Source: Lentisphaera marina (lineage in GTDB: Bacteria; Verrucomicrobiota; Lentisphaeria; Lentisphaerales; Lentisphaeraceae). From it: a DNA stretch of 64,000 bases. The stretch lies in NCBI RefSeq assembly GCF_028745505.1, contig NZ_JAQZZL010000002.1, positions 1,116,001 through 1,180,000 on the forward strand, in the 5' to 3' direction. Position 1 is the first letter of the stretch. Every line of letters begins with the position of its first letter. The notes under the pieces were generated by a model. That model saw nothing but the letters and a program-made list of their open reading frames with translations. It did no database searches and had not been told where the DNA came from. Below are positions 25,956 to 35,295 of the stretch, piece by piece. Made by a program: the position numbers and the translations under genes.

Positions 25956-27797
25956 CTATAGCCCTGATATATTCTTAATTGATAAAGGTCGATTAAAGAC
26001 TTTAACATCGCAAATGCGACCTTTCATGAAGTTAGCTCCCCAAGTCCCAATCTGTAATACCTGTTTTGAGTAAAGGTTACCATGCCCCTGAGAACTGGTG
26101 ACTAATTCACCATCGATGAAAATGGATTGTACTCCTTTGTTAAAACGAAAACTTAAATCATACCAGCGTTTCTCTTTAAGAACTTGACTCGAAATTGTAT
26201 CGTTACCAAAATGCGCTTGATATGGATGCCCCCTTCTAATCAAGAGTACAAGCGTAGAATTTCCTTCTACGGGTTTTTTATAAGCCGTTGAAAATATGCC
26301 ATCATCTGGGCGGTTATTTGGCATCAATTCATCAAAATAAACACGGCAAGATACTGTATAAGGACCATTCAAACCAAGTTCATCAGCCTTAAGGTGTTGC
26401 AGGAAATCCGATTTGCCATTCAGCTCCAAGACCGCCCCCATCTCTGGGTCGTTGACAAATATGGGCTCACCTTTAACTGATACTTCTATGCCATTAGCAC
26501 GGTCCACAAAATCTTTGCGCAAGGGCAAATCACAAGTTAAAGCGGATTGCATTTCATCTTGACTTAGATCCGGAACTTCTTTAGTACTTGTGTAAAATAA
26601 ATCTTTGCTCTGAATGGCGGAGACTTGGCCTTCCGCGTCTATTTCCTCTAGGGAAATTAAAACTTCTCCAGAATCTTTTTCTTGTCCGCCAATTGTTCTG
26701 AGTTCTAAAAGGTTAAAGCCTTGCTTAAAGGGGACTTCTACTTGTCCCTTTTTATCTAAGTCATAACGTTTTTCATTCACACGTAAATGCGCTGATCGCA
26801 AACTCTTAACTCGCAATGTTTTGACGCTGGCTTCAGGAACAGAATAATGAGCTTTTAACACCATTAAAAAAGGATTTACACTCATAAAGCTTCGATGCGT
26901 TGGGGCGGCACGTACATAACCATCATAAGCTCCGCTGTAGTAATTAAAGTCACTCCTCACACCATGGTCAATCAATTCCATATCTGTCTCAAGAGTTAAA
27001 GTTTGAAGGTCACTTTTATAATAAAAGAATTCAACTCCCTGAAAGATATTGGGGATGATGTGTCCCCCATCTTTCTCTTCCACTCGGAATGATTCGGTGT
27101 CAATTCTTTGACCTGCTTCAACAAGTACTGAATCCTGCTGTCCTCGATTCAGTTTCACTTTCCCACTAGAGACCCAAAGCTGGGTTTCACCTTTGTCTGA
27201 TAATGAAAATTCTGTGCCAATAATTTCTGCTTCACCTTCATTCGTTTTGATGATAAAGGGTGAATTTTGCTTTTCTAACTTAGCGCGAATCTCTCCTTGC
27301 TGTAAGTTGATGTAGTTACAATCTCGGTTGACAAAGTTTACACTACTATTTTCCATTAAGAAAATCTGGCTATCTTGCTCTTGAACATCTAAACGAACTT
27401 GTCCACCTTCTCCTACAAGAATTTGATCTCCTTGCTTAATTGCAAGGATATTGCTGATCATTTCACCTTGGCGAATTAATTTAAAATTCGTGCTCACTGA
27501 ATGGATTTTCAAAATAATATCTGGTGATTGTTGATTGGATGTAAACAAGACAAAGCCCGTAATTAAAAGTGCGGCTATCGCAAAGCTCCACTGTAAAAAA
27601 GGAAATTTATGTACTTTTACAAGTTCCTCTTCTTGGCTGTCAGCCCACTCCTTTAAGTCACTGTGTTGTTGGATAGATTGAAGATAAAATTCAAAAGCTT
27701 CATCTGATTTGGAAATGAGTTTTTGCAAGTGTTTTTCTTCATCTTTTGTAGCTTCTCCATGCAGGCATTTATCAATAAGTAATTCGAGCTCTTTCAT
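25956..27797 (-). CDS. FecR-type anti-sigma factor with C-terminal LamG-like domain
   Basis: A 613-residue membrane protein. The ATG at 27797 was chosen because it overlaps the sigma-factor stop codon as ATGA; a longer frame to 27821 would overlap that gene further. Residues 1-60 are a cytoplasmic anti-sigma-like helical region, 68-86 a single membrane span, and about 110-200 a FecR domain with the G-E-I-R-A-K-L and E-A-E-I-I-G-T-E-F-S segments. Residues about 425-605 form a concanavalin/LamG-like beta-sandwich. Such FecR-LamG proteins are paired with ECF sigma factors in Planctomycetes, Verrucomicrobia and Lentisphaerae. The sugar-binding-like domain would sense an extracytoplasmic ligand. 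The genes controlled are not known. Confidence 0.85.
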   Translation of the reverse strand: MKELELLIDKCLHGEATKDEEKHLQKLISKSDEAFEFYLQSIQQHSDLKEWADSQEEELVKVHKFPFLQWSFAIAALLITGFVLFTSNQQSPDIILKIHSVSTNFKLIRQGEMISNILAIKQGDQILVGEGGQVRLDVQEQDSQIFLMENSSVNFVNRDCNYINLQQGEIRAKLEKQNSPFIIKTNEGEAEIIGTEFSLSDKGETQLWVSSGKVKLNRGQQDSVLVEAGQRIDTESFRVEEKDGGHIIPNIFQGVEFFYYKSDLQTLTLETDMELIDHGVRSDFNYYSGAYDGYVRAAPTHRSFMSVNPFLMVLKAHYSVPEASVKTLRVKSLRSAHLRVNEKRYDLDKKGQVEVPFKQGFNLLELRTIGGQEKDSGEVLISLEEIDAEGQVSAIQSKDLFYTSTKEVPDLSQDEMQSALTCDLPLRKDFVDRANGIEVSVKGEPIFVNDPEMGAVLELNGKSDFLQHLKADELGLNGPYTVSCRVYFDELMPNNRPDDGIFSTAYKKPVEGNSTLVLLIRRGHPYQAHFGNDTISSQVLKEKRWYDLSFRFNKGVQSIFIDGELVTSSQGHGNLYSKQVLQIGTWGANFMKGRICDVKVFNRPLSIKNISGL

Positions 27798-28306
27798 ATG
27801 GAAATTTTCTCCACGACACAAACTTTTAAAACTTTTCTCAAACGAAATAATTGGATACGTACTTGCTCTGCACTGCGTTTGAATAAATCAGCTAACTCAT
27901 AACTCTTTTTCTTATCACGGTAACGGCCAAGTAAGAGTTTTTTCTGTTCATCCGATAAGTTATTAATACATTCACTTAAGGCATCTTGGCGTTCATCACT
28001 ATTGATAGAGCTATCATTTAAAAAGAATTGCTCAGCATTAATCATCTGAACTTCATTGAGTAAGTTTTGCGTGCGCAGAAAGCGTCTCTTAGAATGTAAA
28101 GCTTTGTTACGGGCAATCCCGAAGAGCCAAGATTTAAACTCCGCTTTTTGAGGATCAAAACTTTCAAACTTTGTCCATGCAGTCGCTGCAACTTCCTGCA
28201 AGAGGTCATCTGCATCACTGAAGTTGGGCACTAATGAACGAATGTACATGTGCAGGTGGTGCTGCGCAGGTGCAAACTGCCGTATAAACTCTGTATTATC
28301 TTTCAT
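27794..28306 (-). CDS. ECF sigma factor (Rhodopirellula/Verrucomicrobium type)
   Basis: A 170-residue sigma-70 family protein. Region 2 is visible as D-A-D-D-L-L-Q-E-V-A-A-T-A-W and F-K-S-W-L-F-G-I-A-R-N-K-A-L (about residues 32-75). Region 4 follows from about 110, with L-S-D-E-Q-K-K-L-L-L-G-R-Y and an HTH near 130-165. The short form and the sequence around A-T-A-W-T-K-F match the subfamily common in Planctomycetes and Verrucomicrobia. Its stop codon overlaps the start of the FecR gene (ATGA), so sigma and anti-sigma are translated together. It is divergent from a DUF1553/DUF1501 pair across 168 bp. Confidence 0.9.
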   Translation of the reverse strand: MKDNTEFIRQFAPAQHHLHMYIRSLVPNFSDADDLLQEVAATAWTKFESFDPQKAEFKSWLFGIARNKALHSKRRFLRTQNLLNEVQMINAEQFFLNDSSINSDERQDALSECINNLSDEQKKLLLGRYRDKKKSYELADLFKRSAEQVRIQLFRLRKVLKVCVVEKISI

Positions 28307-28474
28307 AAGCTCACCTTATCTTTATCTACTATTTCCCCAGACTTCATTTTTGTTACCAAAAAATATAATTAATCTGCATTTTTTATTATTATTAACATTT
28401 TTTGAAACATTGATGTAACAAAGCAGTTAATTTGGGAAAGAGAGTGTAATCAGAATTTAAAATACGGAGTTCTC

Positions 28475-31336
28475 ATGAAGAAAATCTTTCTCAGCTCATT
28501 GATCCTATCCTCACTTGTGGGGCAGGCCCATGATATCAGTTTTAACAAAGATGTCCTACCCATCCTATCTGACAAATGTTATGCCTGCCATGGCCCAGAT
28601 GCCCATGATATCAAGGGGAAACTTCAACTCCATACATTTGAAAATGCTGCTACTGAGCGTCATTATACGAGTAAGAGTGGCAAGAAGAAAATCCTTGACC
28701 CCGCTATTATACCAGGCAAACCCGATGAAAGTTTAGTCTGGGAACGTATTATCTCGGATGATGAAGATGAAGTCATGCCTCCACATAAGCATCACAAACC
28801 TTTAAGTAAAAAAGATAAAGAAATCATCCGCCAATGGATTGCAAGCGGAGCTGAATATGAACCACATTGGGCTTACACCAGTATAAAAGCGCCCAAAGCT
28901 AACATCGACCAACTGGTTGAAAAGAAGCTCAAAGAACACAAGCTCGAATTTAATACAGAAGCAGATAAACGTACCTTGATTCGTCGTCTGAGTTTTGATC
29001 TACGTGGATTGCCTGCGAGCCCTCAAGAGATCCAAGCTTTTCTTCAAGACAAATCCCCTGATGCTTGGCAAAAACTTATTGATCAATTCTTAGCTTCCCC
29101 CGCATTTGGGGAGAAAATGGCAGTTATGTGGCTCGATCTCGTACGCTATGCGGACACCGTAGGTTATCATGGCGATCAGATTCAACACGTCGAAGCCTAC
29201 CGTGATTATGTGATTAAGGCTTTCAATCAAAACATGCCTTTTGATCAATTCACCAAAGAGCAATTAGCTGGTGATTTACTGCCAAATCCGACACAGGATC
29301 AATTAGTTGCCTCTGCCTATAATCGCCTCAACATGATGAGTCGCGAAGGTGGTGCCCAAGAAAACGAGTACCTTGCTAAATATGCCCAAGATCGCGTAGC
29401 TACGACTTCAATTGCATGGATGGGCAGCACTCTAGCTTGTGCCGAATGTCATGACCATAAATACGATCCCTTCACTGCGAAAGATTTCTATTCTTTTGCG
29501 GCCTTCTTTTCAGACATTCAGCAAGTTGGTGTTTACAATCGCAACCCCTCTGCTCCCGGTGGTTTAAGTAATAATGACCCCTTCCCTCCTTACATCACGC
29601 TGAATCAACCAGAAATCGACGCTGCTTTAAACCCGATAAAAGCAGATCTAGCCAAATCTGAGGCTATTGTCAAAAAACACCATGATGCCATGAAATTTGA
29701 CTCTGCTGAACAAGAAAAACTTAACACTCTATTCACGGTGCATGCGGATGCACAGATTGACACTAATAAAATCACCCTGCCTGTTAAATTTGATAAAGCC
29801 ACGGGACAAATTGCATTTGAATTCCCTAAATCCGATAAAGCTATCCCTAAACTCAAAGCTTTAAGTGTTACTAAAGATGGCAAAGCTATCACTTTTAAAA
29901 ATGCAGATGCCAGCCATTCTCACGGAGGCTATCACCCCCACTTCCTCATTCATAAAAACCCTCAAGGCTGGAAGGCTAACCACAAACAAATGCAGGTTTT
30001 AGTAATAACTCCTCACCATAATTTGGAAGGCGACTACCAAATTAACCTTGAATTTGAAAAAGCCCCAGGGATTAAAGTAAAGGTATCTTCTTACACAGGC
30101 TGTTTTTATACGGGTAAGCACCTTAAAGCTTTACGTTCTGGCAAAGTAAATGAAAAGAAAAAAACTCTTCTCTATTTAAGCAATGCTGAGTACAGAACTC
30201 ATGAAGGAAAAGTTGGCCAACTTAAAAACAAACTTAAATCGACCGAAAATAATACTCGCGAAATCTGTCAAATCACCGTCGCGGTAAAACCTCGTCCTAT
30301 GCGCCTCCTACCAAAAGGGAATTGGCAAGATAATAGTGGCGAAATCGTCGAGCCCGCAGTCCCCAGTTTTTTAGGAAAAATCAATAAAGAAGGACGCGCC
30401 ACACGCCTTGATTTAGCTGAGTGGCTTACTTCATCCAATAACCCACTAACTTCACGTGCCCTCGCAAATCGTCTATGGAAACAATTCTTTGGTCGTGGTC
30501 TCGCTGCTGATGTTACCGACCTCGGTGCCCAAGGTCAAGCTCCAGAGAATCCAGAATTACTCGACTACTTAGCAACTCAATTAAAGAGTAACTGGGATAT
30601 AAAGGCCACCATTAAATCTATTGTTAGCTCCCGTGCTTATCGTCAAAGTAGTAACGCCAAAGATGAACTTAAAAAACAAGATCCTTTTAACGATTACTTA
30701 GCGCGCCAACAATCGCGCCGTTTAGATGCTGAGTTCCTACGTGACAACTTGTTAGAAATCTCTTCTTTACTCGTACATAATCAGGGTGGGAATGCAGTTA
30801 AGCCCTATCAACCCGTAGGTTATTATAAAGACCTTAATTTCCCAAGACGAGTTTATAAAGCAGATAAAAATGATCAACAGTACCGTCGAGGTGTTTACAT
30901 GCATCGCCAACGTACTTTTCTCCACCCCATGTTAAAAGCTTTTGATGCTCCGAGTCGTGAACAATGTGTCGCTGCGCGTTCTGTATCCAATACTCCACTA
31001 CAAGCCCTTAACTTACTCAATGACCCGAGCTTTGTGGAAGCCGCAAAAAACTTTGCACAAAGTACCATCACCCTATTTGAGAATAAAAACATGAGGCTGA
31101 ACTGGATGTTCGAGAAAGCCACTGGGCGTACTCCAGACAATACAGAATTACTGCAACTACAAAACATCGCCGATAGTGAAATTGCTTATTATAGCAATAA
31201 ACCCAAAGAAGCTTCTGAGCTCTTAAGTACGGGGCTCAAAACTGTTGATTCAAAACTTGATCAAAAGGAACTAGCTGCTTGGACCTCTGTCGCTCGAATC
31301 ATGCTTAACCTTCACGAAACAATAACGGTATACTAG
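28475..31336 (+). CDS. PSCyt1-DUF1549-DUF1553 cytochrome-like protein (pair 2)
   Basis: A 953-residue exported protein with signal peptide (cleavage near residue 18, G-Q-A-H). The PSCyt1 domain has C35/C38/H39 and ends about residue 130. DUF1549 follows with L-I-R-R-L-S-F-D-L-R-G-L-P and a second CxxCH at C322/C325/H326. A spacer of about 230 residues comes next, then DUF1553 with P-L-T-S-R-A-L-A-N-R-L-W-K and the terminal R-I-M-L-N-L-H-E segment. Two haem sites are predicted. Compared with the copy at 16925 it lacks the propeller and PA14 domains. It is co-transcribed with the DUF1501 gene 9 bp downstream and may be regulated by the divergent ECF sigma factor. Confidence 0.9.
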   Translation: MKKIFLSSLILSSLVGQAHDISFNKDVLPILSDKCYACHGPDAHDIKGKLQLHTFENAATERHYTSKSGKKKILDPAIIPGKPDESLVWERIISDDEDEVMPPHKHHKPLSKKDKEIIRQWIASGAEYEPHWAYTSIKAPKANIDQLVEKKLKEHKLEFNTEADKRTLIRRLSFDLRGLPASPQEIQAFLQDKSPDAWQKLIDQFLASPAFGEKMAVMWLDLVRYADTVGYHGDQIQHVEAYRDYVIKAFNQNMPFDQFTKEQLAGDLLPNPTQDQLVASAYNRLNMMSREGGAQENEYLAKYAQDRVATTSIAWMGSTLACAECHDHKYDPFTAKDFYSFAAFFSDIQQVGVYNRNPSAPGGLSNNDPFPPYITLNQPEIDAALNPIKADLAKSEAIVKKHHDAMKFDSAEQEKLNTLFTVHADAQIDTNKITLPVKFDKATGQIAFEFPKSDKAIPKLKALSVTKDGKAITFKNADASHSHGGYHPHFLIHKNPQGWKANHKQMQVLVITPHHNLEGDYQINLEFEKAPGIKVKVSSYTGCFYTGKHLKALRSGKVNEKKKTLLYLSNAEYRTHEGKVGQLKNKLKSTENNTREICQITVAVKPRPMRLLPKGNWQDNSGEIVEPAVPSFLGKINKEGRATRLDLAEWLTSSNNPLTSRALANRLWKQFFGRGLAADVTDLGAQGQAPENPELLDYLATQLKSNWDIKATIKSIVSSRAYRQSSNAKDELKKQDPFNDYLARQQSRRLDAEFLRDNLLEISSLLVHNQGGNAVKPYQPVGYYKDLNFPRRVYKADKNDQQYRRGVYMHRQRTFLHPMLKAFDAPSREQCVAARSVSNTPLQALNLLNDPSFVEAAKNFAQSTITLFENKNMRLNWMFEKATGRTPDNTELLQLQNIADSEIAYYSNKPKEASELLSTGLKTVDSKLDQKELAAWTSVARIMLNLHETITVY

Positions 31337-31345
31337 GAGATTATT

Positions 31346-32710
31346 ATGAATAGAAGATCTTTTTTCAAAACTACTGGTGCTCTTGGTTTAAGTGCAGCTC
31401 TTCCCATCAATGCTCATGATGCCCTAGTCCCTGGCTTTCCAAATTACAATCCAAAAATAAAGCGCGTTATACACCTCTGTATGGCAGGTGGCATCTCACA
31501 ATTAGAGAGCTTTGATAATAAACCTCTACTCAGAGAAATGGACGGCAAAGTCATGCCTGAATCCATGACCAAAGGTAAACAACTTGCTCAGTTACAAGGT
31601 GCAAAACTCAAATGCTTCGGTGGTCGCTTTGACTTTCAAAAACATGGTAAATCAGGACTCGAGATCAGTGATAAGTTCCCTCACCTTGCCAAGCATGCCG
31701 ATAAACTGTGCGTCATAAACTCCATGCATACCGATCAGATTAATCACGACCCTGCTCATACGGTATTTAACACTGGAACAATTTTGCCTGGTCGCCCAAG
31801 TATGGGTTCTTGGGTCAATTATGCTGTAGGGAGTCAAACAAATGACTTACCTGGTTACGTTGTTCTTGTTTCACAAGGTGGCGGCCAAGGTCAGCCCATT
31901 TCTTCTCGTCAATGGAGTAACGGTTTCCTCCCGGGTAAAACTCAGGGAGTACAATTTAACTCAAAGGGGGATGCTGTACATTACGTTAACTCTCCCAAGG
32001 GAGTTACACTTGAGCATCAATCTCGCCTTATTGAGAATATCGCAAAACTTAATAAACACCTCCGTACAAAGAAAAATGATCCAGCAATTGAAACTCGTAT
32101 AGCTCAATATGAGCTCGCACTTAAAATGCAAACTTCCGTCCCGGAATTAACTGACTCATCTAAAGAAAGTAAAGCCACCTTAGAAATGTACGGCTGTAAG
32201 CCTGGTGACGGCTCCTACGCTTCAAATTGTCTCATGGCTAGAAAACTTGCTGAAAATGGAGTGCGTTTTATTCAGCTCTACCACCGTGGTTGGGATCACC
32301 ATGGAAATATAGAAGGTGCTTTCCCCAATGCAGCTAAACTCACTGATCAGGCAACTTCAGCGTTGATTACGGATCTTGATCAACGAGGCATGCTAGAGGA
32401 CACTCTCATTATCTTTGGTGGTGAATTTGGCCGAACTCCCATGGCTCAGGGCACTGGCCGAGATCACCATATGTCAGCCTTTACCCACGTCGTACTCGGC
32501 GGCGGTATCAAGGGTGGGATGAACTACGGTAAAACTGATGAATTTGGATATGAAATTGCAGAGAACCCCGTTCATGTCCGCGATATGCACGCCACGATTC
32601 TCCATTTACTGGGAATTGATCACCATCGCCTATCGGTTAAATTCCAAGGTCTTGATAGTAAGCTCACTGGCGTACACAAAGCCAAAGTCATCAAAGAAAT
32701 CCTTGCCTAA
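31346..32710 (+). CDS. DUF1501 protein with Tat-type signal (pair 2)
   Basis: A 454-residue protein starting M-N-R-R-S-F-F-K-T-T-G-A-L-G, a twin-arginine-like export signal. The DUF1501 body includes L-C-M-A-G-G-I-S-Q-L-E-S-F-D, the P-S-M-G-S-W-V-N-Y motif, R-G-W-D-H-H-G, G-G-E-F-G-R-T-P and G-T-G-R-D-H-H. The histidine and aspartate clusters resemble metal-binding positions of the alkaline-phosphatase fold, although the sulfatase C-x-P-x-R motif is missing. It is translated 9 bp after its DUF1553 partner, with AGGAG at 31336-31340, and followed by a terminator. Confidence 0.9.
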   Translation: MNRRSFFKTTGALGLSAALPINAHDALVPGFPNYNPKIKRVIHLCMAGGISQLESFDNKPLLREMDGKVMPESMTKGKQLAQLQGAKLKCFGGRFDFQKHGKSGLEISDKFPHLAKHADKLCVINSMHTDQINHDPAHTVFNTGTILPGRPSMGSWVNYAVGSQTNDLPGYVVLVSQGGGQGQPISSRQWSNGFLPGKTQGVQFNSKGDAVHYVNSPKGVTLEHQSRLIENIAKLNKHLRTKKNDPAIETRIAQYELALKMQTSVPELTDSSKESKATLEMYGCKPGDGSYASNCLMARKLAENGVRFIQLYHRGWDHHGNIEGAFPNAAKLTDQATSALITDLDQRGMLEDTLIIFGGEFGRTPMAQGTGRDHHMSAFTHVVLGGGIKGGMNYGKTDEFGYEIAENPVHVRDMHATILHLLGIDHHRLSVKFQGLDSKLTGVHKAKVIKEILA

Positions 32711-32735
32711 AAACATCTCTTAGCCTAAAACATAG

Positions 32736-32772
32736 ACATAAAAAAAGAGTCCAATTGATGGACTCTTTTTTA
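32736..32772 (+). terminator. Rho-independent terminator, bidirectional
   Basis: Stem GAGTCCA pairs with TGGACTC around ATTGA, with an A-run before and a T-run after. It separates the DUF1501 gene from the convergent TonB-dependent receptor gene. Confidence 0.9.
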
Positions 32773-32790
32773 TTTTATTTTTCTATGTAA

Positions 32791-35007
32791 TTAGAATTTA
32801 TATTCAAATCCAGCATAGAATAAACGAGGTGAACCACCGCGAATGTCTGTTGGGTGGTGAGCAGCTTCGTACTCTTCGTCAAATACATTGTAGACATTGA
32901 AAAGTACGCGAGCATTTTTATCAATGCTATAATAAGCTGACCAGTCGACCACTACGTGAGCATCCGTTTTTGTATTATTTTCAGCTGAAACATACATCTC
33001 GTCAACAAAAGTAAGATTGACGTCTGTACCCCATCTTGAGAAATGAAGACCTGTACCGATGTTATATTGGAACTCAGGAATGTAAGGTGTGTCTGAACCA
33101 TCTTTTACACCATCGTAGAATGAACCTGTATCACTTAGGTTATCGTTAACATCTGTCACTTCTGACTCAGTCCATGTGAAGGCAAATGTCCATGGGTTAG
33201 AGAAACCCCAGTTATTAATACGGCCTGCATCAGCATAAGCAGAAAGTTCTAAACCGTAAGTTTCGCCATCACCAATTGTACGACTTTCAGTGGCACCAGA
33301 AGCTTGTGAATCTGGATCGTAAATATCCTCAAGTTCACTAAAGAAAACAACAGCTTCCGCACCATATTTTCTATCAATTTGGTTATAACGTAGACCTAAT
33401 TCATAGTTGATGGATGATTCATATTTAGCACCAACAACTGCATCGGGAGGTCCAACTACAGAGAAACCTTTGTGAACGCCACCAAAGAGTTGATACTCTT
33501 CATTGAAGTCATAAGCAAAACCGAGACTTGGTGCCCAGATGTCTACATCTGACTTACCATCATCTTCTTTACCTACTGTATCGTTGTTATAGTCATAACG
33601 AATATGCTCGAAACGCACACCTGGTGTTAAGGTTAACTTATCAGTTAACTTCATGGAATCGTAAAGGAAGAATGCCACTGAATCAGTGTGGTAATCTTTA
33701 TTTCCGTCTGAACCTTTAGGATTTGTTGTTTTACCAGTTACACCATAATTACCATCTGTATCGATGTACTCAGACCAAGAGTAATCATCATACTTATCCG
33801 TATGTAAACGTGTACCAATTTTTAGATCGTGTTCAATACCAGCTGTATCAAAGTTCCAATCCACTTCAGACTGTAAACCAACCTGATAGTAATCACGGTT
33901 ATTATTTTTCAAACGAATAGTTCCTGGGGCAGTACCACGAAGAACATCTGTACCAGGATCACCTTTAATTTTATGCCAGTTACGCTTAAAGCGATTGTAG
34001 TAAAGTGTATTCGTTAAGCTGATATCATTATTAAGTTCGATGTAATGCTTTAAATAAGTACGAACGGCTTCCGTATCCATGTGATCCCACTGAGTACCCC
34101 AGTAACGATCATTAGGATTACTATTAAAATCCTCTCTCTTTAGACCATTGTAAGAAAGGTTTCCTTCCATGTCAGTATAAGCAACTTTTAACTCTAAGTA
34201 TTGATATTGAGAAGTTTTTGGCTCAAAGCGCAATTTGAGCATTGGCTCAATTTGGTGATTAATACCTGTATTACGATCGCTGTGTTGTATATCTTGAAAA
34301 CCATCATTTTCACGGTAGTAACCTTCGAATAAAAGACTTAATTTACCTGCTTCTAAATCGTAAACATCGCCCCAGTACATATGAGTTTTCACGTCATTAT
34401 CAGAACCAAAAAGCTGCTTCCAGTAAAAAGTTTCACCGTCAGTAGGAACTGGAGTCGATACATAGTTAACGACACCACCAGTTGTATGAGGTCCGTATTG
34501 TACTGAACCTGCACCTTTAATAACTTCGATACTATCCATGCGACCTGCGTTTGGTGCGTAGTAGGCATCTGGAGCTGAATAAGGAGCTGGAGCAGCCGTA
34601 ATACCATCTTCCATCAAAGTGATTTTTGCAGAACGGTGAGAGTTTACACCACGCATAGAGATATTTGGAAAGAGACCATAACCATCTTCTTCACGAAGAT
34701 TTACACCTGGTACTTGATAAAGAATGCGATTGATATCTGAGTAGGAGTGCTTTTGAAGATCTTCATTATCAATTCTTTTACTACTACCTGTGATTAAATG
34801 ACCACCTTCGGGAATGATTTGTCCCGTGACGATAACTCTTTCACTTTCTACTGCTTCTGAAGTTGTTGCCTCTGCTGCTTTTGGAGCTGAAGCCTCTTTA
34901 TCTTTATTTGTTTCGGGAGAAGCTTGGGCTGCTTTAGCTTCTTCTGCCATGACACTAGCACTTAGTGCGCAAGAAATTGCGAAGTACTTAATGAATTTTT
35001 GGAGCAT
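32791..35007 (-). CDS. TonB-dependent outer membrane receptor (FecA-like)
   Basis: A 738-residue outer-membrane receptor with a signal peptide (about residues 1-21) and then an Ala/Glu/Lys/Pro-rich linker of about 35 residues. The TonB-box-like segment E-R-V-I-V-T-G sits near 56-62. The plug domain spans about 70-190 with P-G-V-N-L-R, S-M-R-G and I-E-V-I-K-G-A-G-S-V-Q-Y-G-P-H. The remainder is a beta-barrel ending in an aromatic residue (Y-K-F). The plug resembles receptors for ferric citrate and other siderophores, but many sugar and metal receptors look the same. It is a single gene, and the FecR/sigma pair nearby is not adjacent to it. Confidence 0.9.
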   Translation of the reverse strand: MLQKFIKYFAISCALSASVMAEEAKAAQASPETNKDKEASAPKAAEATTSEAVESERVIVTGQIIPEGGHLITGSSKRIDNEDLQKHSYSDINRILYQVPGVNLREEDGYGLFPNISMRGVNSHRSAKITLMEDGITAAPAPYSAPDAYYAPNAGRMDSIEVIKGAGSVQYGPHTTGGVVNYVSTPVPTDGETFYWKQLFGSDNDVKTHMYWGDVYDLEAGKLSLLFEGYYRENDGFQDIQHSDRNTGINHQIEPMLKLRFEPKTSQYQYLELKVAYTDMEGNLSYNGLKREDFNSNPNDRYWGTQWDHMDTEAVRTYLKHYIELNNDISLTNTLYYNRFKRNWHKIKGDPGTDVLRGTAPGTIRLKNNNRDYYQVGLQSEVDWNFDTAGIEHDLKIGTRLHTDKYDDYSWSEYIDTDGNYGVTGKTTNPKGSDGNKDYHTDSVAFFLYDSMKLTDKLTLTPGVRFEHIRYDYNNDTVGKEDDGKSDVDIWAPSLGFAYDFNEEYQLFGGVHKGFSVVGPPDAVVGAKYESSINYELGLRYNQIDRKYGAEAVVFFSELEDIYDPDSQASGATESRTIGDGETYGLELSAYADAGRINNWGFSNPWTFAFTWTESEVTDVNDNLSDTGSFYDGVKDGSDTPYIPEFQYNIGTGLHFSRWGTDVNLTFVDEMYVSAENNTKTDAHVVVDWSAYYSIDKNARVLFNVYNVFDEEYEAAHHPTDIRGGSPRLFYAGFEYKF

Positions 35008-35295
35008 TGCGTTTGTCCTATTGTTATTGAGATTTAATCACAAGTTTAGCTTACTGTAATTGATATTCAATCTTAATTAGATCTTTTTTTAGTCTTTTTT
35101 GACTTTAAATCAAACATTTGAAAATTACTCAAATAAAAAACACTTATGTAAATCCTATTGATAGACAGAAAATATAATTCTCTATTGGGTACTTAAAGTT
35201 TGAGGGATTTCATGAGATTTACAATGAAATGGGACACTATTCGCAACTCTGCGGTGTAAAGTTTTATAATTCTGTAATTAATATTTAGGTACGAC

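Noticed and set aside
35212..35259. A 15-codon open frame (M-R-F-T-M-K-W-D...) before the sulfatase gene, with inverted repeat arms around it
   Set aside because: No ribosome-binding site and no attenuator-like hairpin with T-run; a leader peptide is not supported.
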